Part shown: piece after piece, positions 26,831 through 35,810 of the stretch
How the letters are laid out: each line of letters begins with the position of its first letter
How positions within the stretch are numbered: the first letter of the stretch is position 1
The notes under the pieces: generated by a model
The model's database searches: none
What the model was told of the DNA's origin: nothing
Seen by the model: the letters and a program-made list of their open reading frames with translations, nothing else
NCBI GenBank assembly: GCA_038230275.1
Contig: JBBRNO010000015.1
Coordinates: 1-64,000, forward strand
Source: JANXXV01 sp038230275
GTDB lineage: Bacteria; Acidobacteriota; Terriglobia; Bryobacterales; Bryobacteraceae
DNA: 64,000 nucleotides
Direction of reading: 5' to 3'
Translations under genes and position numbers: made by a program

Positions 26831-28408
26831 CTACAGTACACTTCGTTCCTGATAGGTTCCGAAAACGTCGCGCAGCGCATCGCAGATCTCACCGAGAGTT
26901 GCGTAGGCGCGCACTGCATCTAGTATATAGGGCATTGTGTTCCCGTGTGAGGTTGCGCAATCCCGCAGTCCGGTAAGGGCGATGTTCACGGCACTGCCAT
27001 CCCGCCGCGCGCGCAGATCGCGCAGCTTTTCGGTTTGCGTTGCAGCGGCCTGCTCATTCATGCGCAGGATTTCAATCTGCTCTTTCGAATCCTCCGCAAA
27101 CGCGTTCACACCCACTATGATTTGCTCGCGCGATTCAATGGCGCGCTGATAGGCGTAGCTGGCGTTCGCAATTTCACTTTGCGGAAAACCGGCGTCGATG
27201 GCGGCAATCATTCCGCCCATCGCATCGATTCGTGCGATATACACTCGCGCTTCCGCTTCCATGCGATTGGTCAGGTTCTCCACAAAGTAACTGCCGCCCA
27301 GCGGGTCCGGCGTTTCCGTCACTCCTGTTTCGTAGGCCAGAATCTGCTGCGTGCGAAGCGCCAGCGTCACCGCATGTTCACTGGGAAGCGCATAGGCTTC
27401 GTCCAGTGAATTCGTATGCAAGGATTGCGTGCCGCCTAGAATTGCGGCCATCGCCTGCAATGCCGTACGCACAATGTTGTTGTTGGGCTGCTGCCAGGTG
27501 AGCGAGCACCCGGCGGTCTGCGCATGAAAGCGCAGCTTCCAGCTTCGTTCGTCGCGCGCATGAAAACGGTCGCGCATGATCTCCGCCCACAACTTTCGTG
27601 CGGCGCGGTACTTGGCGATCTCCTCAAAAAAATCGTTATGCGCGTTGAAGAAGAAACTGAGCCGTGGGGCAAAATCGTCCACCGCCATGCCGCGTTCCAC
27701 GGCCCACTCCACGTATTCAATGCCGTCACGCAGCGTGAACGCAAGTTCCTGCACGGCGGTGGATCCGGCTTCGCGAATGTGATAGCCGCTGATGGAGATT
27801 GGGTTGAACCGCGGCGTGTGACGGGCGGAGTATTCAATCACATCGGTGACCAGCCGCATGGAGGGGCGCGGCGGATAGATAAACTCCTTCTGCGCGATGT
27901 ACTCCTTCAGGATGTCATTCTGCAATGTTCCCGATAGTTGCGCCGCGGCGACGCCTTGCTTCCCGGCCGCGGCAATGTACATGGCATAGAGAATCGGCGC
28001 CGGAGAATTGATGGTCATGGAGACCGTCACCTTGTCCAGCGGAATCTCCTGGAACAGAATTTCCATGTCTTCCAGCGAAGAAATGGACACGCCGCACTTG
28101 CCTGTCTCGCCTACCGATGTCTCGTGGTCCGCGTCGAATCCCATCAGCGTCGGAAGATCGAACGCCACCGATAGTCCGTTCTGCCCTTGGGCCAGCAGGT
28201 ATCGATAGCGCGCGTTGGTTTCCTCCGGCGAACCGAAGCCGGAAAACTGGCGCATGGTCCAAAGCTTTCCGCGATACATGTCACGGTGAATCCCGCGCGT
28301 GTACGGGAACTCGCCGGGGCTGGGGACGGGCGCAGCCGGCAGATCGGCGGGCGTGTATACGGGGGCCACGGGCAGGCCGCTGAGTGTGGTGAATGTCTTG
28401 CTGCTCAT
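26831..28408 (-). CDS. Methylmalonyl-CoA mutase, large (catalytic) subunit
   Basis: About 525 residues. The TIM-barrel signature is clear: [53 protein letters not shown] ([10 protein letters not shown]) and [14 protein letters not shown]. The length without a B12 domain matches archaeal/bacterial split mutases, and the partner subunit lies just downstream. ATG 28408 gives [14 protein letters not shown], the usual start region; the 67 in-frame codons before it are not conserved-looking. It links propionate or odd-chain and branched amino acid breakdown to succinyl-CoA. Mutase versus ethylmalonyl- or isobutyryl-CoA specificity cannot be fully settled by eye. Confidence 0.9.
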   Translation of the reverse strand: MSSKTFTTLSGLPVAPVYTPADLPAAPVPSPGEFPYTRGIHRDMYRGKLWTMRQFSGFGSPEETNARYRYLLAQGQNGLSVAFDLPTLMGFDADHETSVGETGKCGVSISSLEDMEILFQEIPLDKVTVSMTINSPAPILYAMYIAAAGKQGVAAAQLSGTLQNDILKEYIAQKEFIYPPRPSMRLVTDVIEYSARHTPRFNPISISGYHIREAGSTAVQELAFTLRDGIEYVEWAVERGMAVDDFAPRLSFFFNAHNDFFEEIAKYRAARKLWAEIMRDRFHARDERSWKLRFHAQTAGCSLTWQQPNNNIVRTALQAMAAILGGTQSLHTNSLDEAYALPSEHAVTLALRTQQILAYETGVTETPDPLGGSYFVENLTNRMEAEARVYIARIDAMGGMIAAIDAGFPQSEIANASYAYQRAIESREQIIVGVNAFAEDSKEQIEILRMNEQAAATQTEKLRDLRARRDGSAVNIALTGLRDCATSHGNTMPYILDAVRAYATLGEICDALRDVFGTYQERSVL

Positions 28409-28855
28409 CCGGTCTTTATTGTAGTAGTTACCGCGAAAGTGGACCGGGTTGTAACCGTACCACCCCCGGATACTCACACGCCTTCCGAACAAGTCCAGAC
28501 CACACAGGGATTGTTTCGACGTAGAACCGAATGCGCTCGAACTCTGACTTATTCCGAAAGTTAGGTCGAAAGCTTTTCTACTGCCCGTAGCCGTAGTCGC
28601 TTTCAGCATCGAGTCAATTTCGGCAGAGGCGTCCTAGTTGACAATGCTGGATCAATGCTGTTTTCACACGATGGATAATCGACGAAAACACTCTCATTAT
28701 GGAGAAATGGCAGCCGGGGAGTCCTTCACGAGCTGTCACTGCTCCGGAAGGCTTACGCTTTGATGAGTGTGAGATTGCGCAATTGGCTTGGTGTCAATCG
28801 GAAGCCTAGTCTCCCGGCGCTGGTTAAGTAAGAAGAATAGAGGGCGTATCGGATT
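28409..28855. other. Intergenic stretch with no supported gene
   Basis: This 447-nt gap lies between the divergent mutase operon and a membrane protein gene. A 36-codon plus-strand reading (28699-28809) exists but has no recognised match. TTGACA occurs at 28638-28643 without a matching -10. It must contain the mutase promoter, which could not be pinpointed. Confidence 0.4.
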
Positions 28856-29611
28856 TTGCGAATCGTCGTATTTCGCGCCGGCCGGTATCATTTTAAGGAC
28901 TCAATCGGCATTCCACATCCGAAGTTGATATGCTGGATAGCCAGATCTTGTAGCCGTCGGAGGAGGCGTATAAGCGGTACGTCCACACGACATGAGCAGG
29001 AGATTCGGCGATACAATGCGTCGCTCACCGATGTTGATTTTGCGCAGATCAGACCATCTTCTGAGATCGAGCAGTCTTGCTTCGACGAGGAGGTTCGACG
29101 TCGTTCCACCGCGGACCCTGGGCAACCCCTTCCCAAACATCTGAGACTGAGCCCTGTCACGGTATGCGTTAACTTGGGGTTCGGGTTTGGGCCCGAGATA
29201 ACCTTCGGCATACCGTCTCGCTGCGTCTGTTGCATGGGTTTGGGCGAAGAACCGTTGGTTGCGAGTCAGTCGTCCGGGAGAACTTATACGACGTTGACGT
29301 TTCAAATTTGCCGTATTTGCTTGAAACATGTGAAGCAGAAAAAGACGATTGATGCCTGCATGACGTTCGGAGTGATTGTCATCTTTATGTTGACACTAAC
29401 TCTCCCTGGTCCCTCCGCAGTCATTCTAACAGCGGTGTCAGCGCTGATCGCGTGGGCGGCCTCCCTGGAACTCAACCGACGGAAGCGCCGCCCCGAGTGC
29501 TGGTGTTTCGGTAGCCCTGTGAGGCTGTTAGATCGCGGCGGTCGGTTTGAGTTTGCAAACGCAGAGTACGCAGATGCGTTCCGGAAACTAAATCACCTTC
29601 ACGCCTCGTAG
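28856..29611 (+). CDS. Hypothetical Cys-motif membrane protein; start uncertain
   Basis: Up to 251 residues, but only about the last 120-140 look coding. That part has a possible zinc ribbon made of CVCCM and CRICLKHVK, then two close membrane helices (FGVIVIFMLTLTLPG and ILTAVSALIAWAASLE), a basic loop with RRPECWCFG, and FEFANAEYADAFRKLN at the C-terminus. The upstream portion is Arg-rich and of doubtful reality, so translation may start around 29160-29240. No family name is known to me. Base composition is lower in GC than the neighbours. Confidence 0.5.
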   Translation: MRIVVFRAGRYHFKDSIGIPHPKLICWIARSCSRRRRRISGTSTRHEQEIRRYNASLTDVDFAQIRPSSEIEQSCFDEEVRRRSTADPGQPLPKHLRLSPVTVCVNLGFGFGPEITFGIPSRCVCCMGLGEEPLVASQSSGRTYTTLTFQICRICLKHVKQKKTIDACMTFGVIVIFMLTLTLPGPSAVILTAVSALIAWAASLELNRRKRRPECWCFGSPVRLLDRGGRFEFANAEYADAFRKLNHLHAS

Positions 29612-29897
29612 CAGGCCGTTCCGACGAGATGTCTAAAACTTTCGGTTGTTAGTTGGCACATTACGCCCTGGTTGGGCAATGGTTTTCCTTGTCAATATCG
29701 AAACTGGCGGGTGCCAGCGGTCTAACTAACATAGGCGTCAGCGCAACCCTTGGTCTGGTGTTAACCTTTCGGAAGCCACCTTTCTCTTGTCAGGGAATTC
29801 TCCCCGCCGTGTACTCTTTGCGATGCATGCCTTGAGCGCCGGTTTCGCACGTCGTAACACACGGCGGTTAGTTCCTTCAAAGTTGCCAAAACACACT

Positions 29898-30140
29898 TCA
29901 CGAGCTTGACCGGCCCAAACGCTGCGGCATTGTCTCCATCAGGGCTCGCAACACATTGTTGACTGATCCGGCATCCTTGAACACGCTGGCAACATCGGGG
30001 TCCAGCACTACCGCCAATGTTCCCGGTTGCGCACGTTCAGCGAATCGATTTGGTTTGGCCTTTGAATAGTCGAGCTGATACTCCGACTCCATATCGCCGG
30101 ACCTCGTAGGGATTTGCTTAGACTTCGACGTTTTCTTCAT
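29898..30140 (-). CDS. Putative antitoxin partner of BrnT
   Basis: An 80-residue basic protein with DYSKAKPNRFAER and VVLDPDVASVFKDAGSVNNVLRAL, the latter resembling the ribbon-helix-helix-like end of BrnA-type antitoxins and related uncharacterised partners. Its start lies 23 nt inside the toxin gene, the normal toxin-first order of brnTA. By analogy it should neutralise the toxin and repress the operon. Assignment rests mainly on context. Confidence 0.7.
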   Translation of the reverse strand: MKKTSKSKQIPTRSGDMESEYQLDYSKAKPNRFAERAQPGTLAVVLDPDVASVFKDAGSVNNVLRALMETMPQRLGRSSS

Positions 30141-30408
30141 AGTCGTCGTGTTCTCGTTTGGTTGCTGTTCGCGCGCTGATTAGGCGGACGCGATCTGGTA
30201 GTACCTCTCTGAAGGATATCAGCAATAAGCGTCCCGCTGACGAGTGGCCGACGATGATCTCTCGCAACTCCTCAGTTGAGTGCACCGCGTCATCGAAGAT
30301 TCGCGCAAGGGGATCACTGAACACCGAGGCCGCCTCCTCGAAGGTTACGCCATGCTTCTTCAGATTCGATGCCGCCTTCCGCGAACCCCACTCAAAAGAC
30401 AACGCCAT
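30118..30408 (-). CDS. BrnT family ribonuclease toxin
   Basis: About 96 residues from ATG 30408 (MALSFEWGSRKAASNLKKHGVTFEEAA). This matches BrnT: F(E/D)WD-like start, KHGV(S/T)F-EAA-VF-DP, and ERE-like ELREIIVG followed by a terminal RLISAR(T/R)A-R-E. BrnT toxins are RelE-like RNases. The start is supported by GGAGAAG 5 nt upstream. The antitoxin gene overlaps its end. The pair sits between the mutase operon and the adenosyltransferase gene. Confidence 0.88.
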   Translation of the reverse strand: MALSFEWGSRKAASNLKKHGVTFEEAASVFSDPLARIFDDAVHSTEELREIIVGHSSAGRLLLISFREVLPDRVRLISARTATKREHDDYEENVEV

Positions 30409-30471
30409 AAGTACTTCTCCAGCATACGGCAACAACCCGAGATCACATAGCGCCGAGCCTACAATAGGTAC

Positions 30472-31086
30472 GTGGAAGACAAACCCTACAACGAGCCGCG
30501 CCTCGCTCTCAATCGCATCTACACCAAGACGGGAGACAGCGGAGAAACCGGGCTTGTGGGTGGTCAGCGAGTCGGCAAAGACGCGCTACGTATTGATTGC
30601 TACGGCACCGTGGACGAATTGAACGCGTTCATCGGAATGGCGTGCTTCACAGCGGAAGAGGCGCAATTGACCAAACTCGCTACGATCCTGAAGCGAGTCC
30701 AGCATGAACTTTTCAACCTGGGTTCCATCCTCGCCACTAAGCCTGAGGACGTCCACCCGAAGCAACCCCGCGTGACCAACACCGAAGTGCAGCAGCTGGA
30801 GAACGAGATCGATGAAATGAATGGCGGGCTTCCGAAGCTGCGCTCGTTTGTCTTACCCGGCGGCTGCCGCTTGAACACGGAACTGCACGCCTGCCGGACA
30901 ATCTGCCGGCGCGCCGAACGAATCGCCGTGGCGCTAACCCGGTTAGAAGAAGTGCCTGCCGAGGCCATTCACTATCTGAACCGCTTGAGCGACGCGTTAT
31001 TTGTCTGGAGCCGCTGGGTGAATCGTGAACTGGCTGTTCCGGAAGTGCTGTGGCAGCCCAATCAGGCCGCCTCAGGAAACAAGTAG
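30472..31086 (+). CDS. Cob(I)yrinic acid a,c-diamide adenosyltransferase, PduO type
   Basis: A 204-residue ATP:cob(I)alamin adenosyltransferase. Diagnostic parts are RIYTKTGDSGETGL near the N-terminus (ATP binding), YGTVDELNAFIG, and RTICRRAERIAV with YLNRLSDALFVWSR near the C-terminus. It makes adenosylcobalamin, the cofactor of the methylmalonyl-CoA mutase encoded 2 kb away. The start is GTG 30472; a TACAAT box ends only 6 nt before it, so the mRNA may have almost no leader. Its 3' end overlaps the convergent kgd gene by 15 nt. Confidence 0.93.
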   Translation: MEDKPYNEPRLALNRIYTKTGDSGETGLVGGQRVGKDALRIDCYGTVDELNAFIGMACFTAEEAQLTKLATILKRVQHELFNLGSILATKPEDVHPKQPRVTNTEVQQLENEIDEMNGGLPKLRSFVLPGGCRLNTELHACRTICRRAERIAVALTRLEEVPAEAIHYLNRLSDALFVWSRWVNRELAVPEVLWQPNQAASGNK

Positions 31087-34000
31087 CTTCTTTTTCTTGA
31101 TCACCTTCGGACGCTTCGGCGTGCGCGCCACCAGCTTTTCAGCGAACGCATCATCCACCACTTCGTTCTGTTCGTACTTGTGGCGTTCATTGGTTCCCAC
31201 CGCCGGACTGGCGCTTTCCGGCCGGGTGACGTAGCGCAGCTTGCGTTTGACCACGTCCAGCAGCGGTTGAATCTGTTCCTGCATGAAGCGCCACGGCCCC
31301 ATGTTCTTCGGCTCTTCCTGCACCCAATAAAATTCGTTGGCCTTGGGATATTCCAGCAGCGCCGCTTGCAGCGCGCCGCTGGGGAACGGATACATTTGCT
31401 CCACCCGCAGGATCGCCACATGATTCGCGTTTGTCTTAGCTCGCCGCTCCTGCAAATCGTAATAGATTTTTCCGGAGCACATCAGCACGCGCTTCACGCC
31501 CGCCGCAGCCGCCCCGCTTGTATCGGGAAGCACTTCCTGGAACTTGCCGCTGGTCAGATCCGCTAGGCGTGATACCGCCAGCGGACTGCGCAACAGGCTC
31601 TTTGGAGTAAAAATAATCAGCGGTTTGCAAATCGGCTTCCCGTCATCGCCGCCGCGCAATTGACGCCGCAGGATATGGAAATACTGCGCAGGCGTGGTGC
31701 AGTTCGCCACCTGCATATTTTCCTGCGCGCACATCTGCAAGAACCGTTCGATGCGAGCGCTGGAATGTTCCGGTCCAAGTCCCTCATAGCCGTGCGGCAG
31801 CAACAACACCAGACCGCAAAGTTCGCCCCACTTTTTCTCTGAGGAAGACAGGAACTGATCGATCACGATCTGTGCGCCATTGACGAAATCGCCGAACTGG
31901 CCTTCCCACATCACCAGCGAGGTGGGCGTGGTGAGGCTGAAACCGAACTCGAACCCCATGGCCGCGTATTCACTGAGCGAACTGCCCCAAACCTCACAGA
32001 GCTGGCCGAATCTCGCAAGTTTCTGCAGCGCCACGTACTTGTGTCCGTCCTCAAAATCGGTCAGTTCCATATGCCGGTTGCTGAACGTTCCGCGCCCTAC
32101 GTCCTGGCCGCTCAAGCGAACCGAATAACCTTCCGTCAACAGGCTGCCAAATGCCAATGCTTCCCCGGTTGCCCAATCGAACGGCTCATCGGCAAGCACG
32201 GCCTTGCGCTTCTCGATAACCGGCTTCAATTTGGGATGAATGTGGAAGTTGGCAGGCAATGTCGAAATCGCTTCGACTACTTGCTCCGCCGTGCTTCGAT
32301 CGATCGTAGTCCGGTCACTCAGGAACTGCACCGGCGCTTCCGGTTCAAATTGCAAAATCTCCGTCGCAGCGGTGGTCTTGGATAGGTCGAACGCCTCGGA
32401 AAGCTTGGCAACGTACGCCTTCTTGCGCGCATCCACACTGGCCTTATCCACCACGCCTTCACTCACCAGGCGGTCAGCATACTTCGCAATCACCGAAACC
32501 TGCGCCTTAATCTTTTTGTACATCAAGGGCTGGGTGAAACTGGGGTCGTCGCCTTCGTTATGGCCCAGGCGGCGGTAGCAATTCAGATCGATCACCACGT
32601 CGCGATTGAATTGCTGGCGGAAGTCGAACGCAATCCGGCTGACGCGCAACACTGCTTCCGGATCGTCGCCATTCACGTGGAAGATCGGAGCTTGGATCGA
32701 CCGTGCAATGTCGCTCGAATAAGGTCCGCTGCGGCCGTCCTCGGGTGAAGTGGTAAAACCCACCTGGTTGTTGATAATCAGATGCACCGTGCCACCGGTA
32801 AAATAACCGGGCAACTGCGAAATGTTCAGCGTTTCGAAAACCACGCCCTGGCCTGCGAATGCCGCGTCTCCGTGGATCAGAATGGGGATTACCTTGGTGC
32901 GCGCACTGTCATGCAGTTCATCCTGCATGGCGCGAACCATGCCTTCCACAACCGGGTCCACTGCTTCCAGATGGCTGGGGTTGAACGCCATGGAAACGCC
33001 AATTTTCTTTCCTTCCGTCGATCTTCTCGTCCCGTACGCGCCCAGGTGATACTTCACATCACCGGTGGAATAGCGATTCGCCGTGGCTCCCGGGGCTTCG
33101 TCGAAATCGGAGAAAACATCAATCAGCGGCTTATTGCAAATGTTAGCCAGAACCGTCAGCCGGCCGCGATGGGCCATGCCGATCACCGCTTCTTCCGCAC
33201 CGCCATTGGCCGCGCGTTCCAGCGTTTCATCCAGCATCACCAGCGCGGATTCGCCGCCTTCCACCGAAAAGCGCTTCTTCCCGATATAGCGTTTGTCCAG
33301 GAAGTGTTCGAACTCTTCGCCCTCAATCAAGCGATCCAGAATGCGCAAGCGGACGGCGCGTTCCAACGGCTCAGAGTTTAAAGTGGATTCCATGCGGTCA
33401 CGGAGCCACTCTTTCTGCTCCGGGTACTGAATGTACATGTACTCGCAGGCGACCTTCTCGCAATAGGTCTTCCGCAGGTCCGCAATCACCGCCCGCAGCG
33501 TCTTTCCGCCCTGCGAGAGCAGCGGACGCTCCAGATCGGCCTCGGTCAAGCCGTACGTAGCCAGTTCCAGTTCCGGCTGCATTGGGCGGGTGGAACCAAG
33601 CGGATCCAGATCCGCAATCAAGTGCCCGCGTACTCGATACGCATTGATCAGGAATGCCGACGCTGCTTCTTTTAAAGCATCGCTGGTGGAAAGCGAGGAA
33701 GCCGGCGCGGCTAGCGGCGCCACGGATGTTACAGCCGGAGTTCGCAGTTCCTGCGTGATTCCCAAATCGCTGTAAATTTTTTCGTAGAACCCGCTTTCGC
33801 CGTTCAGTAGCGCCTGTAGTTTACCCAGGAACCGGCCGGATTCAGCGCCCTGAATAATGCGGTGATCGTAGGTGCAAGTGATCATCATCACTTTGCTGAT
33901 TCCGATGTGCGCCTTCATCTCCGCGGTGACGGTTTGATACTCCGCCGGATAATCCATGGCCCCGGTGGCAATAATGGCGCCTTGGCCGGCAACCAGCCGC

Positions 34001-34755
34001 GGCACCGATCCCAGCGTGCCCACCGTGCCCGGGTTGGTGAGTGAAATGGTGGTGCCCTGGAAATCGGGCATCTGCAGCTTACCGTTGCGTGCGCGGCTCA
34101 CAATGTCGTCAAACGCGGCCAGAAACTGGCTGAAGTTCATAACTCCGGCATTCTTGATGCTTGGCACCATCAACGACGATGAGCCGTCCTTTGCCTTCAC
34201 ATCAACCGCAATGCCGATGTTCACGTCCTTGTGGATTACCCGGAACAGTTCACCGTTCTGCTCTGTAAAGGAGTGGTTCAGGGAAGGGAACTCGTCCAGC
34301 GCCCGTACAATCGCCCAACTGATAATGTGGGTGTAAGAAATCTTGCCTTGACCGGCCGCCGCGCGGCGCTCGTTGATCTGCTGGCGCTTCTCTTCGATCA
34401 CGCGCACTGGAATCATTCGCTGCGAGGTAGCAGTGGGAACCGTCAGGCTGACGGTCATGTTCTCAGCAATCTTTGCTGCCACTCCGCGGAGGGGCGTCAG
34501 TTGATCGGTTCCAGCTGCCTGCGGCGCCACGGGTTTGGCTACCGCTGGCGCCGCTGTCGAGACCGGTGTCGAAACCGGACCAGCTGCAGCTCCAGCGCCA
34601 TGCCCGTTAGTCCCATTGGGCTTGGCGTGCCCGTTCGTTTCAAACACTCGTTTCCAGGTGTCGTCGACGCTCTTCTTGTCATGGAGGTAATTCCGATAGA
34701 GCTCGTCCTGGAGCCAGCTATTGATACCTAACTTCGGTTCGGATTGGTCAGACAT
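31072..34755 (-). CDS. kgd: Multifunctional 2-oxoglutarate dehydrogenase (E2-E1 fusion, Kgd/SucA type)
   Basis: A 1227-residue protein. The first 45 residues match the SucA N-terminus (INSWLQDELYRNYLHDKKSVDD), then an Ala/Pro linker, then an E2 succinyltransferase core (about 90-335, with TYDHRIIQG carrying the catalytic His) without a lipoyl domain. The ThDP-dependent E1 part (about 370-1227) has GMAHRGRLTVLANI, HGDAAFAGQGVVFETLN and NNQVGFTTSP. This order is that of mycobacterial Kgd, also present in several other phyla. It decarboxylates 2-oxoglutarate and, with a separate lipoylated partner and E3, makes succinyl-CoA. Converges on the adenosyltransferase gene. Confidence 0.95.
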   Translation of the reverse strand: MSDQSEPKLGINSWLQDELYRNYLHDKKSVDDTWKRVFETNGHAKPNGTNGHGAGAAAGPVSTPVSTAAPAVAKPVAPQAAGTDQLTPLRGVAAKIAENMTVSLTVPTATSQRMIPVRVIEEKRQQINERRAAAGQGKISYTHIISWAIVRALDEFPSLNHSFTEQNGELFRVIHKDVNIGIAVDVKAKDGSSSLMVPSIKNAGVMNFSQFLAAFDDIVSRARNGKLQMPDFQGTTISLTNPGTVGTLGSVPRLVAGQGAIIATGAMDYPAEYQTVTAEMKAHIGISKVMMITCTYDHRIIQGAESGRFLGKLQALLNGESGFYEKIYSDLGITQELRTPAVTSVAPLAAPASSLSTSDALKEAASAFLINAYRVRGHLIADLDPLGSTRPMQPELELATYGLTEADLERPLLSQGGKTLRAVIADLRKTYCEKVACEYMYIQYPEQKEWLRDRMESTLNSEPLERAVRLRILDRLIEGEEFEHFLDKRYIGKKRFSVEGGESALVMLDETLERAANGGAEEAVIGMAHRGRLTVLANICNKPLIDVFSDFDEAPGATANRYSTGDVKYHLGAYGTRRSTEGKKIGVSMAFNPSHLEAVDPVVEGMVRAMQDELHDSARTKVIPILIHGDAAFAGQGVVFETLNISQLPGYFTGGTVHLIINNQVGFTTSPEDGRSGPYSSDIARSIQAPIFHVNGDDPEAVLRVSRIAFDFRQQFNRDVVIDLNCYRRLGHNEGDDPSFTQPLMYKKIKAQVSVIAKYADRLVSEGVVDKASVDARKKAYVAKLSEAFDLSKTTAATEILQFEPEAPVQFLSDRTTIDRSTAEQVVEAISTLPANFHIHPKLKPVIEKRKAVLADEPFDWATGEALAFGSLLTEGYSVRLSGQDVGRGTFSNRHMELTDFEDGHKYVALQKLARFGQLCEVWGSSLSEYAAMGFEFGFSLTTPTSLVMWEGQFGDFVNGAQIVIDQFLSSSEKKWGELCGLVLLLPHGYEGLGPEHSSARIERFLQMCAQENMQVANCTTPAQYFHILRRQLRGGDDGKPICKPLIIFTPKSLLRSPLAVSRLADLTSGKFQEVLPDTSGAAAAGVKRVLMCSGKIYYDLQERRAKTNANHVAILRVEQMYPFPSGALQAALLEYPKANEFYWVQEEPKNMGPWRFMQEQIQPLLDVVKRKLRYVTRPESASPAVGTNERHKYEQNEVVDDAFAEKLVARTPKRPKVIKKKKLLVS

Positions 34756-34812
34756 GCAATTGTTTAATCGTCAAGGCGCAGGCTGTCCTACACCCCTAAA
34801 GTGGTTTACTTC

Positions 34813-35766
34813 CTAACTTCCATGATACCGAACTGTAGCGTGATCCGTGACCCAGCCCGTTACCTGATCGGTCAAAACGGAAGAGGCTCCACTGGCAGCC
34901 AGCGGCGTTCCGTCCAGCAACGCCTTTACGAAATTCTCAATGCACGGAAAATGCAGATTGGCATGGGGCGGCAGTTCCTCGCTGCCTCCTGGAAAAACGA
35001 TCAGCGGACTGTTCAGCGGCGACAGTTCCAATTCGCCTTCAACGCCCCTGATCCGGAACTCATCCCGCGTCATGCGCGAGTGCCAGCGAGCATCCACAAT
35101 GCCCCGCACGCCCGACTCATATTCCACCAGCAACGTCGCGTTATCTTCCACGTCATTGCAGTGGACCAGGTTCGAAGTGTATCCGCAGGCTCGCACTGGC
35201 GTGCCGAAGAGAAAGTTAAACGCATCAATGCGATGGGATGCAATATCGTACAAACAGCCTCCACCCGCGGTCAAGCGGTGCAGCAGCCACGACCGCGTCC
35301 CATCTTCGTCGTTAAACCAGGAATGGCAAGTTGCCTCCGCCACCACCGGCTTCCCGATCACTCCGGCGTCCAGAAGTTCCTTGGCGCGCCGCAGCTTCGG
35401 GTACATCCGGCGGTAGTAGGCAATTCCCAGAATCCTATCCGCGTCGTCGGCGGCAGCTTGCATCAGGCAGGCTTCCGCATAATTCATGGCCATTGGTTTT
35501 TCGCACAACACGTGCTTGCCGGCGCGCAACGCAAGGATGGTTTGCGGCGCGTGCAGGAAGACCGGGCTGGAGATATAAACCGCGTCGATCACTGGGTCTT
35601 TCAACGCATCTTCCAGCGACGTCCACACGCGCGTTCGGTAGGGGACCGCCTTGGCCGGATCGCGAGTCACCACGCCGTACAGCTGGCTGCGTTCTTCTTC
35701 CAGAATCGCCGGAATCGCGCGCTTGGTGCTGATGTCTCCGATACCCACTACCAGCCAATTGATCAT
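34813..35766 (-). CDS. Gfo/Idh/MocA family NAD(P)-dependent oxidoreductase
   Basis: A 317-residue protein with an N-terminal Rossmann fold (VVGIGDISTKRAIPAI, a GxGxxxxK-like start) and the EKP motif as VLCEKPMAMN near residue 93. The C-terminal alpha/beta substrate domain contains GGGCLYDIASHRIDAFNFLFG near 170, with the catalytic-type Asp and His. Members oxidise or isomerise sugars, inositols and related polyols. The substrate cannot be read from sequence. It is divergent from prfB with about 45 bp between starts. Confidence 0.9.
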   Translation of the reverse strand: MINWLVVGIGDISTKRAIPAILEEERSQLYGVVTRDPAKAVPYRTRVWTSLEDALKDPVIDAVYISSPVFLHAPQTILALRAGKHVLCEKPMAMNYAEACLMQAAADDADRILGIAYYRRMYPKLRRAKELLDAGVIGKPVVAEATCHSWFNDEDGTRSWLLHRLTAGGGCLYDIASHRIDAFNFLFGTPVRACGYTSNLVHCNDVEDNATLLVEYESGVRGIVDARWHSRMTRDEFRIRGVEGELELSPLNSPLIVFPGGSEELPPHANLHFPCIENFVKALLDGTPLAASGASSVLTDQVTGWVTDHATVRYHGS

Positions 35767-35810
35767 TTCTTAGGCATCGTACCGCACCGCTCGTTTGGTA
35801 GAATGAAGCG

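Noticed and set aside
28409..28609. N-terminal extension of the methylmalonyl-CoA mutase
   Set aside because: The 67 extra codons (containing [13 protein letters not shown]) do not look like the family N-terminus; ATG 28408 gives the expected start.
29653..29835. 60-codon plus-strand reading between the Cys-motif protein and the BrnT unit
   Set aside because: No start context, no recognised family, and composition like noncoding DNA.
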